Below are positions 5,560 to 14,553 of a stretch of 40,958 bases of DNA, piece after piece; within the stretch, counting starts at the first letter, position 1, and every line of letters begins with the position of its first letter. This stretch comes from a virus. Below the pieces are notes generated by a model that was not told the origin of the DNA, did not search any database, and saw nothing but the letters and a program-made list of their open reading frames with translations. Made by a program: the position numbers and the translations under genes. Location: positions 1 through 40,958 of the IMG/VR virus record IMGVR_UViG_3300035698_002307. One strand, 5' to 3'.

Positions 5560-7550
5560 TGAGTAGAGGCTTTGTAAATACGACTCAATTCTCACCGGTA
5601 GCCATTGATGGATTACCGCCACAGGATTCTATGTACTATAAATCTTTTTACGAAGAGAATTATAAGTACATCATGAATGGCTATACGGTGGGAGGGGAGC
5701 GTATTACAGGCGATCATTATTGGTTCCTAAACTTCTGGAAAGTAAGGGGAACAAATAGGAGAACTAGAAGAAAGGAGATCATCTATCCACGTTTCCTTGA
5801 AATGCAATACATATATGCTCACGAATTAGAAAGAGCAAGGTTATTAGAAAAGAATATGTGTCTTCTTAAAAGAAGGCAGATTGGAGCTACAGAATTTCAT
5901 GCAGCTCTAGGAGGTAAGGAGTTTACATTCTTTCCTGCTTCTCAGACCGTTTATGTTAGTGGACTGGATGAATATACCAAGAAGCTATGGAACGATACGA
6001 TGAGGGGCTTAAATCAATTAAGTGAAACTAACTATTTTAAGAACAGAAATCCCAAACAAGCTGATTACGTCAGGGCTTCCTATCCTGTAACCATAATAGA
6101 TCCTGAAAGCAATAAAACTATTATTGATAAAGGACTTCTATCTGAGATATATGCCTATACCTCTAGGGGTAACCCTCAGATTGTTTCCTCTAAGTCTCCT
6201 TCTCTTATTATTCTTGAAGAGTTTGGTATCATGGCTAATGGTATTGCTACCTACAGATTCGTAGAGCCTTCCCTTTATGCTGAGAGTGATGGTATAACAG
6301 ATGAAAGGATCAAGACCGGTATGGCTATCTTCGCTGGAACAGGTGGAGAGACTGATGGAGCCTTAACTGGTGTCGGAGATCTTGAGAAAGTATTTTTCAA
6401 TCCTGATGATTTTGATTGTCTTTCCTATGACCTAAGTGAGTTTGATAGCGAAGTAGCACCAAACACTAGCAGAAGTTGTTTCTTTATTCCTGACTGGAGA
6501 TTCTATCTGGTTGATAAAGATGGTAATGACAGAAAAGAGGATTCTATTGCCAAGCTAGATAAGATCAGAGAAGATAAAGAGGATAGTGATTCCCTGCAGG
6601 AGTTTTGTGTTACCATGCCACGTAGACCGGCAGATGCCTTTATGTTACCATCTGGAGGTTACTTCGGTAAGATGATTGCTAGTGGTATCAATAAGAGACG
6701 TGCTCATGTAATGACTCATGTTGATCATCAGACAAGAGAAGTTGGAAAACTAGAGTGGGTACGTAATGGCAAAGACATTATGGGTATAGAATGGATTCCT
6801 GATAGGGATGGCCTTATTGAGATCTATGAACACCCTATGATGATCGATGGTGACAATATCATTGTTAAAGATGCTCAAGGGAGCTATCCACCTAACCATC
6901 CTGGTTGTATTGTTCCTCAGCAACTATACTTTACTGGAACAGATAGTTATGATAAGGATGAAGCCAAAACGTCAACTTCAAAAGGAGCTTGCATAGTCCG
7001 TAAAGGATTTCACTCTATTGCTGAGAGTCATGGTTTCTTTTGTGCTAAAGCTTATATGAGATCCGAAAAGGCTTATGAGTTTTATGAAAATTCAGCTAAA
7101 CTAACTTATTATTACAATTCTCTTAACCTTATTGAATGGTCGAACATATTAATATTCGACTGGTATAGAAGAAATAATTTAGAGTTCCTATTGCATTTAA
7201 GACCGGACCTGGTACTTGCAAACTGGATCAAGAGCTCACAGGTTGATAACAGATACGGGATAGACCCATCTACTAAGAGAGAGTGGCTATCTATACTCAA
7301 GCAACAACTTAAAGAGCAAGGAGAGATTGAGCGTATGTTAGATCTTGATTTGATGAAAGCATTCATTAACTACAAAATCGATCCTAAATATAACTGCGAC
7401 TTAACAATAGCTGCTTCCCTCTGTATGGTACAGATAAATGAGATGAGGATTGCAGATGAAACAGAAGATGAAAAAGAAGAAATGAAATCAGAGCCTTTGT
7501 TTGGATATAAGAAAGGCGCTTATGGTTTAACACAATTTATCTCGAACTAA
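5559..7550 (+). CDS. terL: Terminase large subunit
   Basis: 663 residues. This is the ATP-driven motor that packages DNA into the prohead and cuts the concatemer. ATPase domain: deviant Walker A KRRQIGAT (K104-T111), Walker B LIILEE (216-221) and coupling motif AGTGG (259-263). Nuclease domain (RNase H fold): D461 in TGTDSYD, E525 in LNLIEW and D613 in YNCDLTIA are at the three acidic positions expected. The Walker A lacks the usual GK[ST] lysine (GAT instead). The Lys five residues before the Gly, as in lambda TerL (KSARVGYS), probably replaces it. Walker B has Glu-Glu in place of Asp-Glu. Length and neighbours (portal next, starting in the stop codon) fit crAss-like and related podoviruses. 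Confidence 0.93.
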   Translation: MSRGFVNTTQFSPVAIDGLPPQDSMYYKSFYEENYKYIMNGYTVGGERITGDHYWFLNFWKVRGTNRRTRRKEIIYPRFLEMQYIYAHELERARLLEKNMCLLKRRQIGATEFHAALGGKEFTFFPASQTVYVSGLDEYTKKLWNDTMRGLNQLSETNYFKNRNPKQADYVRASYPVTIIDPESNKTIIDKGLLSEIYAYTSRGNPQIVSSKSPSLIILEEFGIMANGIATYRFVEPSLYAESDGITDERIKTGMAIFAGTGGETDGALTGVGDLEKVFFNPDDFDCLSYDLSEFDSEVAPNTSRSCFFIPDWRFYLVDKDGNDRKEDSIAKLDKIREDKEDSDSLQEFCVTMPRRPADAFMLPSGGYFGKMIASGINKRRAHVMTHVDHQTREVGKLEWVRNGKDIMGIEWIPDRDGLIEIYEHPMMIDGDNIIVKDAQGSYPPNHPGCIVPQQLYFTGTDSYDKDEAKTSTSKGACIVRKGFHSIAESHGFFCAKAYMRSEKAYEFYENSAKLTYYYNSLNLIEWSNILIFDWYRRNNLEFLLHLRPDLVLANWIKSSQVDNRYGIDPSTKREWLSILKQQLKEQGEIERMLDLDLMKAFINYKIDPKYNCDLTIAASLCMVQINEMRIADETEDEKEEMKSEPLFGYKKGAYGLTQFISN

Positions 7551-10099
7551 TGGAATTTAACTTAGCACCAGAATTAGGTGACCGTAGTCATAAGTGGTCT
7601 GAAGAGACTACACGTGTGATAGCAGTAGCAGCGCTTACTGAACTCAGGTCAAGGAAGAAAGATAAGATCTGTTATATGTACTATAATGGATTGAAGAAAG
7701 ATGAGGAATTCAAATACTTGAATGAAGTTGGAGATTATGTCTACCCTGCAAAGGTTCGATTCTTTCAGGTAGTAAGACCTAAGATTGATCTTCAGTTATC
7801 AAAGTTGACCAGGAGGAAAATAAACTTCGCTACTATTGCTAGTGATCAGAGAAGTCAAAAGGAGAAACTTGACAGAAAGCTCCAGTACTACTTGAACTTT
7901 TTTGATAAGAAACTGGCATCCACTAAATCAGTAATGCTTAGTCAGATTGAAGAGATCAATCAGAAACTTCAGGAGATGGAAGAGTTCTTGGCTAATCCTC
8001 CACAGAATGAGGAAGAGGCTAAGATGCAAGATGAGCTCCGTATGATGAAGCCTGAACTTGAGGCAATGCTTATAGAGGTTCGTACAGAGAAAGAGAACGT
8101 GGTCCTACTGACTGAAGACGATGAAGAAAAAATTAATCATTATTGGAAGTATAAGGATAAAGATGTAAGAGAGCTTTCCGCTCAGAGGTATCTCAAAAAA
8201 GCAATGCAGGAAAGAGATATTCAGCGCAAGAGTATTAAGGCATTCAAGGATCAAGTCATTACAGGTAAACCTCTTTACTATGTTGATTGTGCCCCGGGAG
8301 AGAAATATCCTCACTTTGATCAGATATCTCCCTTATATACTTGTTGGTCTGCCAGTTCTCCTACAGGATACATACAAGATGGAGGATGGGTTTCTTATAC
8401 AGTACCAACAGGTATCTCGGATATCCTATCTAAGTTTGGTGATGATCTAACAGAAACCGATAAGGAGAGGTTAAAAGACTATCAGCACTTTTCAAGGGAA
8501 TCTAATATCAAGACTAACTTTGCTCATGCAGCATACTTCACGAATGAGGAAGATGTAACACACCATGCAGGATCCACAATAGACAAACAGGTAGATACTA
8601 CTTATGTCTTCTGGAGAAGTCCAAGAAAGGTATTTAAGAAATCTAGTCCTAACCCACACACACCAGGTACGTTTTTCACGCATATAGTGAGCGAAGAAGA
8701 AATTCTGAAGACTACCCTCAAGGAAGAGGAAACAGTCCAGATAAGGTACATAGATGATATCTATGGTGGTATTATGATTGGTAGTGGAAGAGACAGTATT
8801 GTTATCGGTGCCGGGCCCAGACCAAATCAGGTATATGATGTTGATACATTCAAGACTCAGCTCCCTATTGTTGGATATACTTTTGGAGATATTAATGATG
8901 AACCCTACTCCCTAGTATGGGCTACTAAGGACCTACAAGATCTATATAACATTCTGATGTATCAAGCGGAACTTCTAACAGTTCTTTCAGGTGTAAAAGG
9001 TTTTGTCATGGATAAAGCTCAGAAGCCAGATGAGATGAGTTATGCAGAATGGATGTATAACAGAAAACTTGGAGTTGCTTGGATCGATTCAATGAAGAAG
9101 AAGTTTGGCCGTATGCCATCCTTTAATCAGTTTCAACAGTATGATGATACACTAAGTCAAAGTATCATGTATCTCACTGAACTAGCCAAAAGCATAGATG
9201 ATATGGCTGGTCAGATTATTGGTGTACCACGTCAGGCAGTAGGAGAGACAGTAAGTACAGATCAGGTTGGTACAAACAAAATGAGTATCGACCAGAGTGC
9301 TTTGGTTAGTGAGATCCAATATTACAATCACTTTGATGTTCTTGGCAAAGCTCTTACCAGGTTTATGAATTGTGCTAGAGATCAGGGAGTCATAGAGGAT
9401 GCTGTCACAAGTGTAGCTAATGATCTATCGACTGATACCGGTCCGGTAAGGAAAGACTTATTCGAAGGTAGGAGTTACGATATTATAGCTACCAATACTT
9501 CTAATGAGTTAACCTTCATGGAAGACTTAAAGCAGATAGCTATAAATGAGAGGGCCGGCAACCACATAGGATTACATGATCTGATCAAAGTTTATCAAGG
9601 TAACACCCTAAAAGAGATTGAAGTCACCCTTGAGTTTGCCGGTAAGCAAGCTATAGAACAGGATCAACAAGCTCAAGCTAATGCAGAGAATGCAGAAGCC
9701 GATCGGGAAATGAGATTGAAACAAATGGATCTTCAATACAAAGAACTGAATGACAAGATGGTTAATCAGATCAAACAACTTGAACTCCAGATAAAAGAGA
9801 AAGAGCAGGAGATGAAGATGAGAGAAACAGAGACTAATCTTGCTATGAAAGGTAAGCAGCAACAGTTTGATCAAAGCGCTAAGATAGCTGAGATACAGAT
9901 GAAGGCTACAGATCAACAGTCTAAGTCTGTTAATGATCAGTTCGCTAATAAGCTCGCAGCAATAAATCAGAAGGTGGATCTGTTACTAGGTAATAGGAAG
10001 CTTGATATCGAAGAGAAGAAGATAGGAGTAGAGGATAAGAAGGTTACTGTAGAGAGTAAGAAAGTAGATAAAATGAGTACTAATTCAAATACAAATTAA
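7550..10099 (+). CDS. Portal protein
   Basis: 849 residues. Forms the dodecameric ring at one capsid vertex through which DNA enters and leaves. Residues about 120-190 form a coiled coil (QLQEMEEFL...). The wing/stem region follows, with RKSIKAFKDQVITGKPLYYVD, the pattern seen in portals of crAss-like phages. A conserved C-terminal core stretch lies around TDQVGTNKMSIDQSAL. The final 150 residues (about 695-849) are an exceptionally long Gln/Lys/Glu coiled coil (QLELQIKEKEQEMKMRE...), longer than usual, and could form the barrel inside the head. It overlaps TerL by one base, and the scaffold-like gene follows after one base. Assignment rests on position, length and these sequence patterns. 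Confidence 0.88.
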   Translation: MEFNLAPELGDRSHKWSEETTRVIAVAALTELRSRKKDKICYMYYNGLKKDEEFKYLNEVGDYVYPAKVRFFQVVRPKIDLQLSKLTRRKINFATIASDQRSQKEKLDRKLQYYLNFFDKKLASTKSVMLSQIEEINQKLQEMEEFLANPPQNEEEAKMQDELRMMKPELEAMLIEVRTEKENVVLLTEDDEEKINHYWKYKDKDVRELSAQRYLKKAMQERDIQRKSIKAFKDQVITGKPLYYVDCAPGEKYPHFDQISPLYTCWSASSPTGYIQDGGWVSYTVPTGISDILSKFGDDLTETDKERLKDYQHFSRESNIKTNFAHAAYFTNEEDVTHHAGSTIDKQVDTTYVFWRSPRKVFKKSSPNPHTPGTFFTHIVSEEEILKTTLKEEETVQIRYIDDIYGGIMIGSGRDSIVIGAGPRPNQVYDVDTFKTQLPIVGYTFGDINDEPYSLVWATKDLQDLYNILMYQAELLTVLSGVKGFVMDKAQKPDEMSYAEWMYNRKLGVAWIDSMKKKFGRMPSFNQFQQYDDTLSQSIMYLTELAKSIDDMAGQIIGVPRQAVGETVSTDQVGTNKMSIDQSALVSEIQYYNHFDVLGKALTRFMNCARDQGVIEDAVTSVANDLSTDTGPVRKDLFEGRSYDIIATNTSNELTFMEDLKQIAINERAGNHIGLHDLIKVYQGNTLKEIEVTLEFAGKQAIEQDQQAQANAENAEADREMRLKQMDLQYKELNDKMVNQIKQLELQIKEKEQEMKMRETETNLAMKGKQQQFDQSAKIAEIQMKATDQQSKSVNDQFANKLAAINQKVDLLLGNRKLDIEEKKIGVEDKKVTVESKKVDKMSTNSNTN

Positions 10100-10100
10100 A

Positions 10101-11126
10101 ATGCCTGAAAAGACTGAAGAAAAAAAAGAAGGTATTGTTGTTGACCTTAATGCTTTTAAAGCAAAAGAAGGCGGCTATGTACCACCAGAGAAGACACCTG
10201 AAGAAATTGCAGCGGAAGCTTTAGCAGCAGGAACAGCAGGTCAAAAGACACCAGAGGAATTAGCAGCTGAGGCAGCCGCTAGTGCCGGAGAATTTACTCC
10301 CAATACAACTTGGGCTGTATTAAAAGAAAAGCATGGTATTGAAGTACCAGAAGGACTAACTGCTGAAACAGAGATGCAGGTCCTAAATGAAACTATAGGC
10401 GGAATAAAAGGTGAAGAACCAGTAGCCCTACATCCTATGGCTTTAGAATTGAATAATAAACTTGCTGATCCTGAGTTCAAGATGGATGAATGGATTAACG
10501 AGCAAGCTGAACAATTGAATGTTCTTACTCTTACCGGTAGAGAATTTTTCGAGAAGACTTTACCTAATCAATATCCTGATGCTAGTGAAGAGGATCTCAA
10601 GGAAGTAATAGACCAGTTCGAAACTTCTGGATCTATGAAAATGAAGGAACTTGATATGAAAAAAGCTATCAGAGGAGAGCAAGAGTCAGCTAAAGCAACA
10701 CTCATTGAAGCAAATAAGGAGGCTGTAACTAAGTCTATAGTGGCTGAAAACACTAGAGTTCAAGCTGAAGTAGATAAATTATTTGTAGAAACCGAAAAAG
10801 TTACTGAAATTCGTGGTATCCCAATCAGCGAAGCAGAGAGGGTACAATTTAATAATGTTTTTAAAGAGTTAACTACCATAGATGAGGAAGGGAAAATGCC
10901 ACTAAATGAGCTGTTGCAAAGCAACGATGTCTTATACCAGGTTGCATTCTTTTTAGTAAATGGTGACGAAAAGATTAAAAAAGAATTGTTCGAAGCAAAA
11001 GAAGGGACAAAGAAAAAAATCTTTGAGAAATTAAAGCCCACCCCAACTTCTGGTCTTGGAAAAGCAGCAGGAGCACCAGTCCCAACAAAAGTAGATTTAG
11101 AGGTGTTAAAACAACCTCAACAATAA
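10101..11126 (+). CDS. Scaffolding-like head assembly protein
   Basis: 341 residues, acidic, rich in Ala, Glu and Lys. The N-terminal 80 residues are low-complexity (repeated PEELAAEA / PEEIAAEA). The rest is mostly helical, with a disordered C-terminus ending in PVPTKVDLEVLKQPQQ. Scaffolding proteins, which guide capsid assembly and then leave or are degraded, typically have this composition and sit between portal and major capsid genes, exactly as here. No protease motif is seen, so I do not call a protease-scaffold fusion. The gene is separated from the portal by one base and from the capsid gene by 13. Confidence 0.75.
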   Translation: MPEKTEEKKEGIVVDLNAFKAKEGGYVPPEKTPEEIAAEALAAGTAGQKTPEELAAEAAASAGEFTPNTTWAVLKEKHGIEVPEGLTAETEMQVLNETIGGIKGEEPVALHPMALELNNKLADPEFKMDEWINEQAEQLNVLTLTGREFFEKTLPNQYPDASEEDLKEVIDQFETSGSMKMKELDMKKAIRGEQESAKATLIEANKEAVTKSIVAENTRVQAEVDKLFVETEKVTEIRGIPISEAERVQFNNVFKELTTIDEEGKMPLNELLQSNDVLYQVAFFLVNGDEKIKKELFEAKEGTKKKIFEKLKPTPTSGLGKAAGAPVPTKVDLEVLKQPQQ

Positions 11127-11139
11127 AAACTTTCAGAAA

Positions 11140-12579
11140 ATGAGAATAGTTGAACCAGGGACAATTCGTGGATTTGCGAATGAAACCACAATGTCCAACC
11201 ATTTATTGCAAGCTGCTATCGCTGAACCTGAGATTATGCCACAAGTTGCAACTCTGTTCAGAAGTGATTATACAGCTTTTTCATCCCTGTTAGCAAACAA
11301 GGGATTGACCTCGAAAGGTCTGTACTCCGGGTTGACTAATGATAGCTACAAAGTTGTAGGTAACAGAAAAGTCATGTGGCCCGTTAAAGGTATACCTCGT
11401 AGAAAAGGTGTTATCATGGCATTTTCCGCTACTCACCTCACCACTCCAGGTATTGCAAGGGAAACCATTACTCTTGACCTTGATACCGATTGGTTCTCAC
11501 CTTATGATGTTCTGGAACTGGCAGACAACCGAACTGTTGTTACTGTGGTTGATGATCAACTTGCCAAGCAGAACGATGATGGATCATGGAGATATTATAC
11601 CCGTTTGAATACAAAATCACTTACTACTTATGTAGACCCTAATTTGCTTGCAGTAAACAAGGAAGTTGGTTTTGCTATGACAAACTTTTATGAAATGTCA
11701 GAAACCGGTTACGAGAAGTATACTTTCGACAACTGGGCGTATTCCTATATGACTCTTCAACGTATGAAGTGGTCAATCTCTGGTACTGCTGCCGCTATGA
11801 CAACTAGGAAAATGTGGATCGAACACAACGGTCAATTCCTATGGTCAACAATGGCTGAACAGCAAATGCTTGAGAGATGGGCTGAGGCTCGTGAGTTCCA
11901 GTTACTTTTTGGACAGGGTACAGTAGGGGAGAATGATGAGATTTACCTGAAGGACATTAAAGGTCGTGATATCATGGCTGGTGATGGTCTCTTAAATATG
12001 GGTGATGGATCACTGAAATTCCCTTATAATAAAATGACTAAGGCTGTTCTCAACAATGTCATGAACAACCTTCAGATTATGTCTTCAGCTGATGGCAAAC
12101 TTGAAGTAGCTGTTGTCTGCGGTCAGAAATTCCTACAGGACTTCCAAGATCTTATGGGAGCTATTGGGCTTTCCATAGTATCAGACAAAATTGTTGAAGG
12201 TGAAGGTTCCGGGAAAGGAATTAACCTCACATACTCTTTCTATGAGTATAACAATGTTCGCATTTATCCCGTATGGCATAAGTGGTTTGATGATCCTTCC
12301 CGTCCTTACACTATCGTAGCTGATGGCTCAAAGAGTGAATCAGGACGTGCTATATTCGTTTCCCTTGGTAGAGCTGATGTTGGTACAAACAACGTTGAAC
12401 TCCTGACTCTCGGAAATCGTTCATTCAAGATGGGAACTGTATCTGGTATCGATGTTGGAGGTTCAGAGATGAAGACTTCAGTTGACGGATCACATACACA
12501 CGTTCTTTCAGAGACCGGTATCAAATGTGCAAACATGTACGGTGTCGCTGAGATGTGGAAACATTCCCGGGCTTCTTAA
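11140..12579 (+). CDS. Major capsid protein (HK97 fold)
   Basis: 479 residues, well balanced beta-rich composition, no low-complexity parts, and the best-behaved codon use in the window, all usual for a highly expressed shell protein. N-terminal arm (1-60), then strands around KVVGNRKVMWPVKG, a long helix region RMKWSISGTAAAMTTRKMWIEH...WAEAREFQLLFGQG (spine-helix-like), and a C-terminal beta part (HVLSETGIKCANMYGVAEMWKH). The E-x-x-x-L-F-G pattern after the long helix recurs in capsid proteins of crAss-like phages. Position after portal and scaffold-like genes makes the call strong. No SD site: the leader is acaataaaaactttcagaaa, A-rich. Confidence 0.88.
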   Translation: MRIVEPGTIRGFANETTMSNHLLQAAIAEPEIMPQVATLFRSDYTAFSSLLANKGLTSKGLYSGLTNDSYKVVGNRKVMWPVKGIPRRKGVIMAFSATHLTTPGIARETITLDLDTDWFSPYDVLELADNRTVVTVVDDQLAKQNDDGSWRYYTRLNTKSLTTYVDPNLLAVNKEVGFAMTNFYEMSETGYEKYTFDNWAYSYMTLQRMKWSISGTAAAMTTRKMWIEHNGQFLWSTMAEQQMLERWAEAREFQLLFGQGTVGENDEIYLKDIKGRDIMAGDGLLNMGDGSLKFPYNKMTKAVLNNVMNNLQIMSSADGKLEVAVVCGQKFLQDFQDLMGAIGLSIVSDKIVEGEGSGKGINLTYSFYEYNNVRIYPVWHKWFDDPSRPYTIVADGSKSESGRAIFVSLGRADVGTNNVELLTLGNRSFKMGTVSGIDVGGSEMKTSVDGSHTHVLSETGIKCANMYGVAEMWKHSRAS

Positions 12580-12595
12580 ACAATAATTTCAAAAG

Positions 12596-13363
12596 ATGGC
12601 AAAAGAGAAAAAAGAATGGAATGTTCAGCTATTGGCTGTCAATCCAAAGTATAAGAATAGGACCTACTTTCTATGTCCTCGTTTCAATAGTAAAACGAAG
12701 AAGTATGATATAGGTTTTGAAGACAAAGGGCCAGCTTACGTTGGTAAAATGAAAGCTGCCCTTGGAGTTAGTAAGGATCCTGATAAGGGATTACAAATCG
12801 ATGAACTGATGGTTCCTATAAACCACAGACAATCATTAGACCTCAACACAGAAGCAGACATGGCTATTTTTGGTTTGTGCCTCGTAAGTGATGCAGTAGC
12901 TAGATCGTCAAAGCAAGTTGATAAGGACAGACACCTGTTCTTTATTAATGATGTTGAGACAGAAGCTCAAGTAGATCTATCCAGAGAACACCTCATTTTT
13001 TCCGCTAAGTCAAAAATCTTTGAAGAGGGTGATGAAGCTAAGGTTAAGTCCTTATGTATTTTTCTCGGTGGTATAGATGTACGCAGGGTATCATCTGCTG
13101 TTCTGAAAGCGAAAGCTCTCTCTCAGTGTGATATCAGACCCAAATCTGTAATCGAGTTTTATGAAGGAGGACACCAATCAGCTGAACGTACTATGGTACT
13201 TGAACTTTATCATTATGATATTATTCAGATGAAAGAAGGTAAGTACATGGACGGCAACATTTTTATAGGAACGATTGAGGAAGCGGTCCAATTCATTGCT
13301 AACCCACAGAATTCAGAAAATGTCAATTCTTTAGGAAAACGACTATTAGAGAAGAAAGGATAA
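12596..13363 (+). CDS. Head-associated structural protein, unknown role
   Basis: 255 residues. Mixed alpha/beta with strands such as YFLCPRFNSKTKKYDIGFED and ERTMVLELYHYDIIQM, no membrane segment, no Cys motif. Immediately follows the major capsid gene with a 16-base gap, a slot usually taken by capsid-vertex, decoration or head-completion proteins. No family is recognised from the sequence, and I see no enzyme motif. Present as a single domain without repeats. Confidence 0.75.
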   Translation: MAKEKKEWNVQLLAVNPKYKNRTYFLCPRFNSKTKKYDIGFEDKGPAYVGKMKAALGVSKDPDKGLQIDELMVPINHRQSLDLNTEADMAIFGLCLVSDAVARSSKQVDKDRHLFFINDVETEAQVDLSREHLIFSAKSKIFEEGDEAKVKSLCIFLGGIDVRRVSSAVLKAKALSQCDIRPKSVIEFYEGGHQSAERTMVLELYHYDIIQMKEGKYMDGNIFIGTIEEAVQFIANPQNSENVNSLGKRLLEKKG

Positions 13364-13367
13364 TAAT

Positions 13368-14522
13368 ATGATTACAACCGCAAGGGATATGTTTATAGCC
13401 TTCTTACATGGAATCCAGAAAGAAGACGAGGAAGGCATCCCTGCCGAAAAATTTAACTTCTGGATCAATAAAGCTCAGGAGGATTGGTTAACTGAAAGGT
13501 CGAAGGATTTTGATACAGTACAGAAAAGGATTGATGATCTATATCTACTTCGTACAGAGAGGATCGTTAATATCAATGGTGACAGGTACCTAACTGTACC
13601 GGCTGCCATGAGGGTGTTTGATGATGGTAAATCAGCTGACACAGGTTATGGGAGCTTCATTGTTGACAGTGAGCGTTACTTCAGTCTTAGTGGATTGGAG
13701 TTTTATTCTGCAACCGCTAACACTGGAACTATTGATTTTGTTACAGGAGAAGCTGTCAATGTTACAACCGGAGATATCTTCTATGCTATGGTATGGTATT
13801 CAGAAATGACTTACCCTCTTATTACCAAGCTAACGATAACAGCTTCAGGTGATCCTTCCATCATTTATCATACTTACACTTCAGTATTATCAGTAGATAG
13901 AGCAGCATATACAGCTGCTTTAGCTGATGCTGTAAGAGATAATCCTCAAGCTGCAAGTTCAGATACTATGACTGAGATTCATGGAGCTGATATATGGGGT
14001 ACTGCCAATGCTTTAATTATAGGAGTAGACGCTATTACGTTCCATAATGATGAAGACTATCGTTTCCTTATACCTAACGGTTATCCGAACCCTAAGTATT
14101 TCAGGTTAATGAACGTACTGTTCATGGTAACTTATGTTGGTAATGTGACATTCGAAGATGGTATTTCTAACTGGCTCAAGGCTCTTCTCATGAGAGCTGA
14201 TGAAAGAGCTGATATCATGCAGAATGCTTTCAGGTTCCCGACTGATGAGAAACCATACTATCGTCTTTTAGGAGAGTTTATTGAATTTATCACCGAGACT
14301 GATTCTACTCCATTGAAGATGAAATTGGAATATTTGAGGTATCCATTGGAGATCAAGTATGTTGAACCATTGAGTGATGATGTAGCAGTTGATTGTGAAT
14401 TCCAGCATGTACAACAGAAAGAGATTGTTGACATGGCTGTTAGAATGTTCATCGAAGCTACTCAGAGTCCACGCTATCAAACTCAGATCGCTGAAGAGCA
14501 GATCAAGAATGAGAATGAATAA
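13368..14522 (+). CDS. Head-tail adaptor-like structural protein with an inserted beta domain
   Basis: 384 residues. The N-terminal helical part (FNFWINKAQEDWLTERSKDFDTVQKRIDDL) follows the adaptor/ring pattern of phages with crAss-like heads: N-x-A-Q-x-x-W, then a basic helix ending in R-x-D-D-L. The middle, residues about 95-220, is a beta domain. Residues 111-158 align without gaps to residues 377-424 of the next protein (19 of 48 identical by my hand alignment, core NTGTI...TG...DIFYA). The C-terminal third returns to helical sequence and ends in a charged helix. It probably sits in the neck ring contacting the portal. Confidence 0.75.
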   Translation: MITTARDMFIAFLHGIQKEDEEGIPAEKFNFWINKAQEDWLTERSKDFDTVQKRIDDLYLLRTERIVNINGDRYLTVPAAMRVFDDGKSADTGYGSFIVDSERYFSLSGLEFYSATANTGTIDFVTGEAVNVTTGDIFYAMVWYSEMTYPLITKLTITASGDPSIIYHTYTSVLSVDRAAYTAALADAVRDNPQAASSDTMTEIHGADIWGTANALIIGVDAITFHNDEDYRFLIPNGYPNPKYFRLMNVLFMVTYVGNVTFEDGISNWLKALLMRADERADIMQNAFRFPTDEKPYYRLLGEFIEFITETDSTPLKMKLEYLRYPLEIKYVEPLSDDVAVDCEFQHVQQKEIVDMAVRMFIEATQSPRYQTQIAEEQIKNENE

Positions 14523-14553
14523 CATAGAATATTAATCAAAACAAATAATAATT

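Noticed and set aside
7112-7366. Reverse-strand frames such as this one inside TerL
   Set aside because: They are antisense to clear genes, have no spacing or coupling to neighbours, and their composition is that expected for the complement of coding DNA.
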